From Limnohabitans sp. Hippo3 (lineage in GTDB: Bacteria; Pseudomonadota; Gammaproteobacteria; Burkholderiales; Burkholderiaceae_C): a DNA stretch of 64,000 nt. Both the position numbers and the translations under genes were made by a program. Under the pieces are notes generated by a model. That model searched no databases, was not told the origin of the DNA, and saw nothing but the letters and a program-made list of their open reading frames with translations. The stretch spans positions 1-64,000 of the forward strand of contig NZ_NESF01000011.1 of NCBI RefSeq assembly GCF_003063665.1, read 5' to 3'. Positions 63,639 to 64,000 of the stretch are shown here, piece after piece (the first letter of the stretch is position 1; the number at the start of each line of letters is the position of its first letter).

Positions 63639-64000
63639 ATGGAAACCTCCACCACGCACCACATCGTCGAATCGCTGACCCGCGCCATCGTGGAGCATCG
63701 GCTGTTGCCCGGCTCCAAATTGGCCGAACAAAAGCTGGCCGACCACTTCGGCGTGTCGCGCACACTGGTGCGCCAGGCGCTGTTTCAGCTGTCGCAAAAC
63801 CGCCTGATCCGGCTGGAGCCTGCACGCGGCGCTTTTGTGGCCGCCCCCTCGGTCGAAGAAGCGCAACAGGTCTTTGCCGTGCGCCGCATGCTCGAAGCCG
63901 AGATGACCCGCGCCTTTGTGCAGCAGGTCACGCCTGACCAAATCGCAGCGCTCAAAGAGCACATCAAGCAAGAACGCGAAGCCGTGACGCAGGGCGACAT
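63639..64000 (+). CDS. GntR-family regulator (FCD type), right-truncated
   Basis: About 120 residues are visible: an N-terminal winged helix-turn-helix (about 5-65) with GSKLAEQKLADHFGVSRTLV, RQALFQLSQNRLIRLEP and GAFVAAPS, then the start of an FCD effector domain (VFAVRRMLEAEM). It runs off the right edge. It is divergent from uraH and probably represses purine breakdown genes through the TGTATACA sites; the effector may be urate, xanthine or allantoin but is not shown. The ATG at 63639 starts METSTTHHIV. Confidence 0.88.
   Translation, partial: METSTTHHIVESLTRAIVEHRLLPGSKLAEQKLADHFGVSRTLVRQALFQLSQNRLIRLEPARGAFVAAPSVEEAQQVFAVRRMLEAEMTRAFVQQVTPDQIAALKEHIKQEREAVTQGD

Overview
The window reads as a high-GC chromosomal segment from a betaproteobacterium, most likely Burkholderiales/Comamonadaceae. 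The clues are four Bug-type (TctC-like) periplasmic binding proteins, a two-subunit indolepyruvate oxidoreductase of the long betaproteobacterial type, a PA0069-type radical SAM protein, PuuD, and GTAGGAGC- and GTCATGCC-type palindromic repeats. Placement is by protein and repeat style only. I saw no rRNA, tRNA, CRISPR array, IS transposase, phage or plasmid genes. Coding density is about 90 percent.

Layout: (1) 0-9.3 kb is core genome: a partial gene at the left edge, polA, thrB with a membrane protein, slyD-uvrD and guaC (GMP reductase) behind a structured leader. (2) 9.3-19.4 kb is accessory and transport: a TauE-type exporter, a LysR regulator divergent from two tandem Bug proteins and an M20 amidohydrolase, a formamidase-like hydrolase, a TonB-dependent receptor and rhlE. 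(3) 19.4-36.5 kb holds dcd and then a nucleobase module: a BMP-family binding protein; an operon of BenE-type transporter, malonyl-CoA decarboxylase, a small unknown and adenine deaminase; and a divergent pair in which lysR plus a complete BMP/ABC nucleoside-type importer runs left while xdhA-xdhB-guaD runs right, with a 16-bp palindrome between them. (4) 36.3-44.9 kb: a radical SAM protein under a near-consensus LexA box, a LysR-thioredoxin pair, the indolepyruvate oxidoreductase with a fourth-type Bug protein, and an FNR-family regulator with an FNR box in front of it. (5) 45-64 kb: glycerate kinase, 8-oxoguanine deaminase, LrgA/LrgB, an Ldh-family (ureidoglycolate/malate type) dehydrogenase, tctCBA, puuD (urate hydroxylase), xdhC, two MFS exporters, a second xdhAB, uraH and a truncated GntR regulator.

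Taken together, much of 20-64 kb encodes uptake and breakdown of purines: adenine to hypoxanthine (ade), guanine to xanthine (guaD), 8-oxoguanine to urate, hypoxanthine/xanthine to urate (two XdhAB sets plus XdhC), urate to 5-hydroxyisourate (PuuD, with a cytochrome c tail) and on to OHCU (UraH). The Ldh-family dehydrogenase and glycerate kinase could serve the late ureidoglycolate/glyoxylate end. OHCU decarboxylase, allantoinase and allantoicase are not in the window and may lie to the right. An identical 15-bp sequence containing the palindrome TGTATACA lies upstream of puuD and between uraH and gntR, which suggests a GntR-controlled purine regulon.

The most unusual non-coding structures are two long hairpins between polA and thrB that share a loop sequence but not their stems, a terminator that begins about where guaC transcription should start, and a 130-bp MITE-like element between uraH and the second xdhA.
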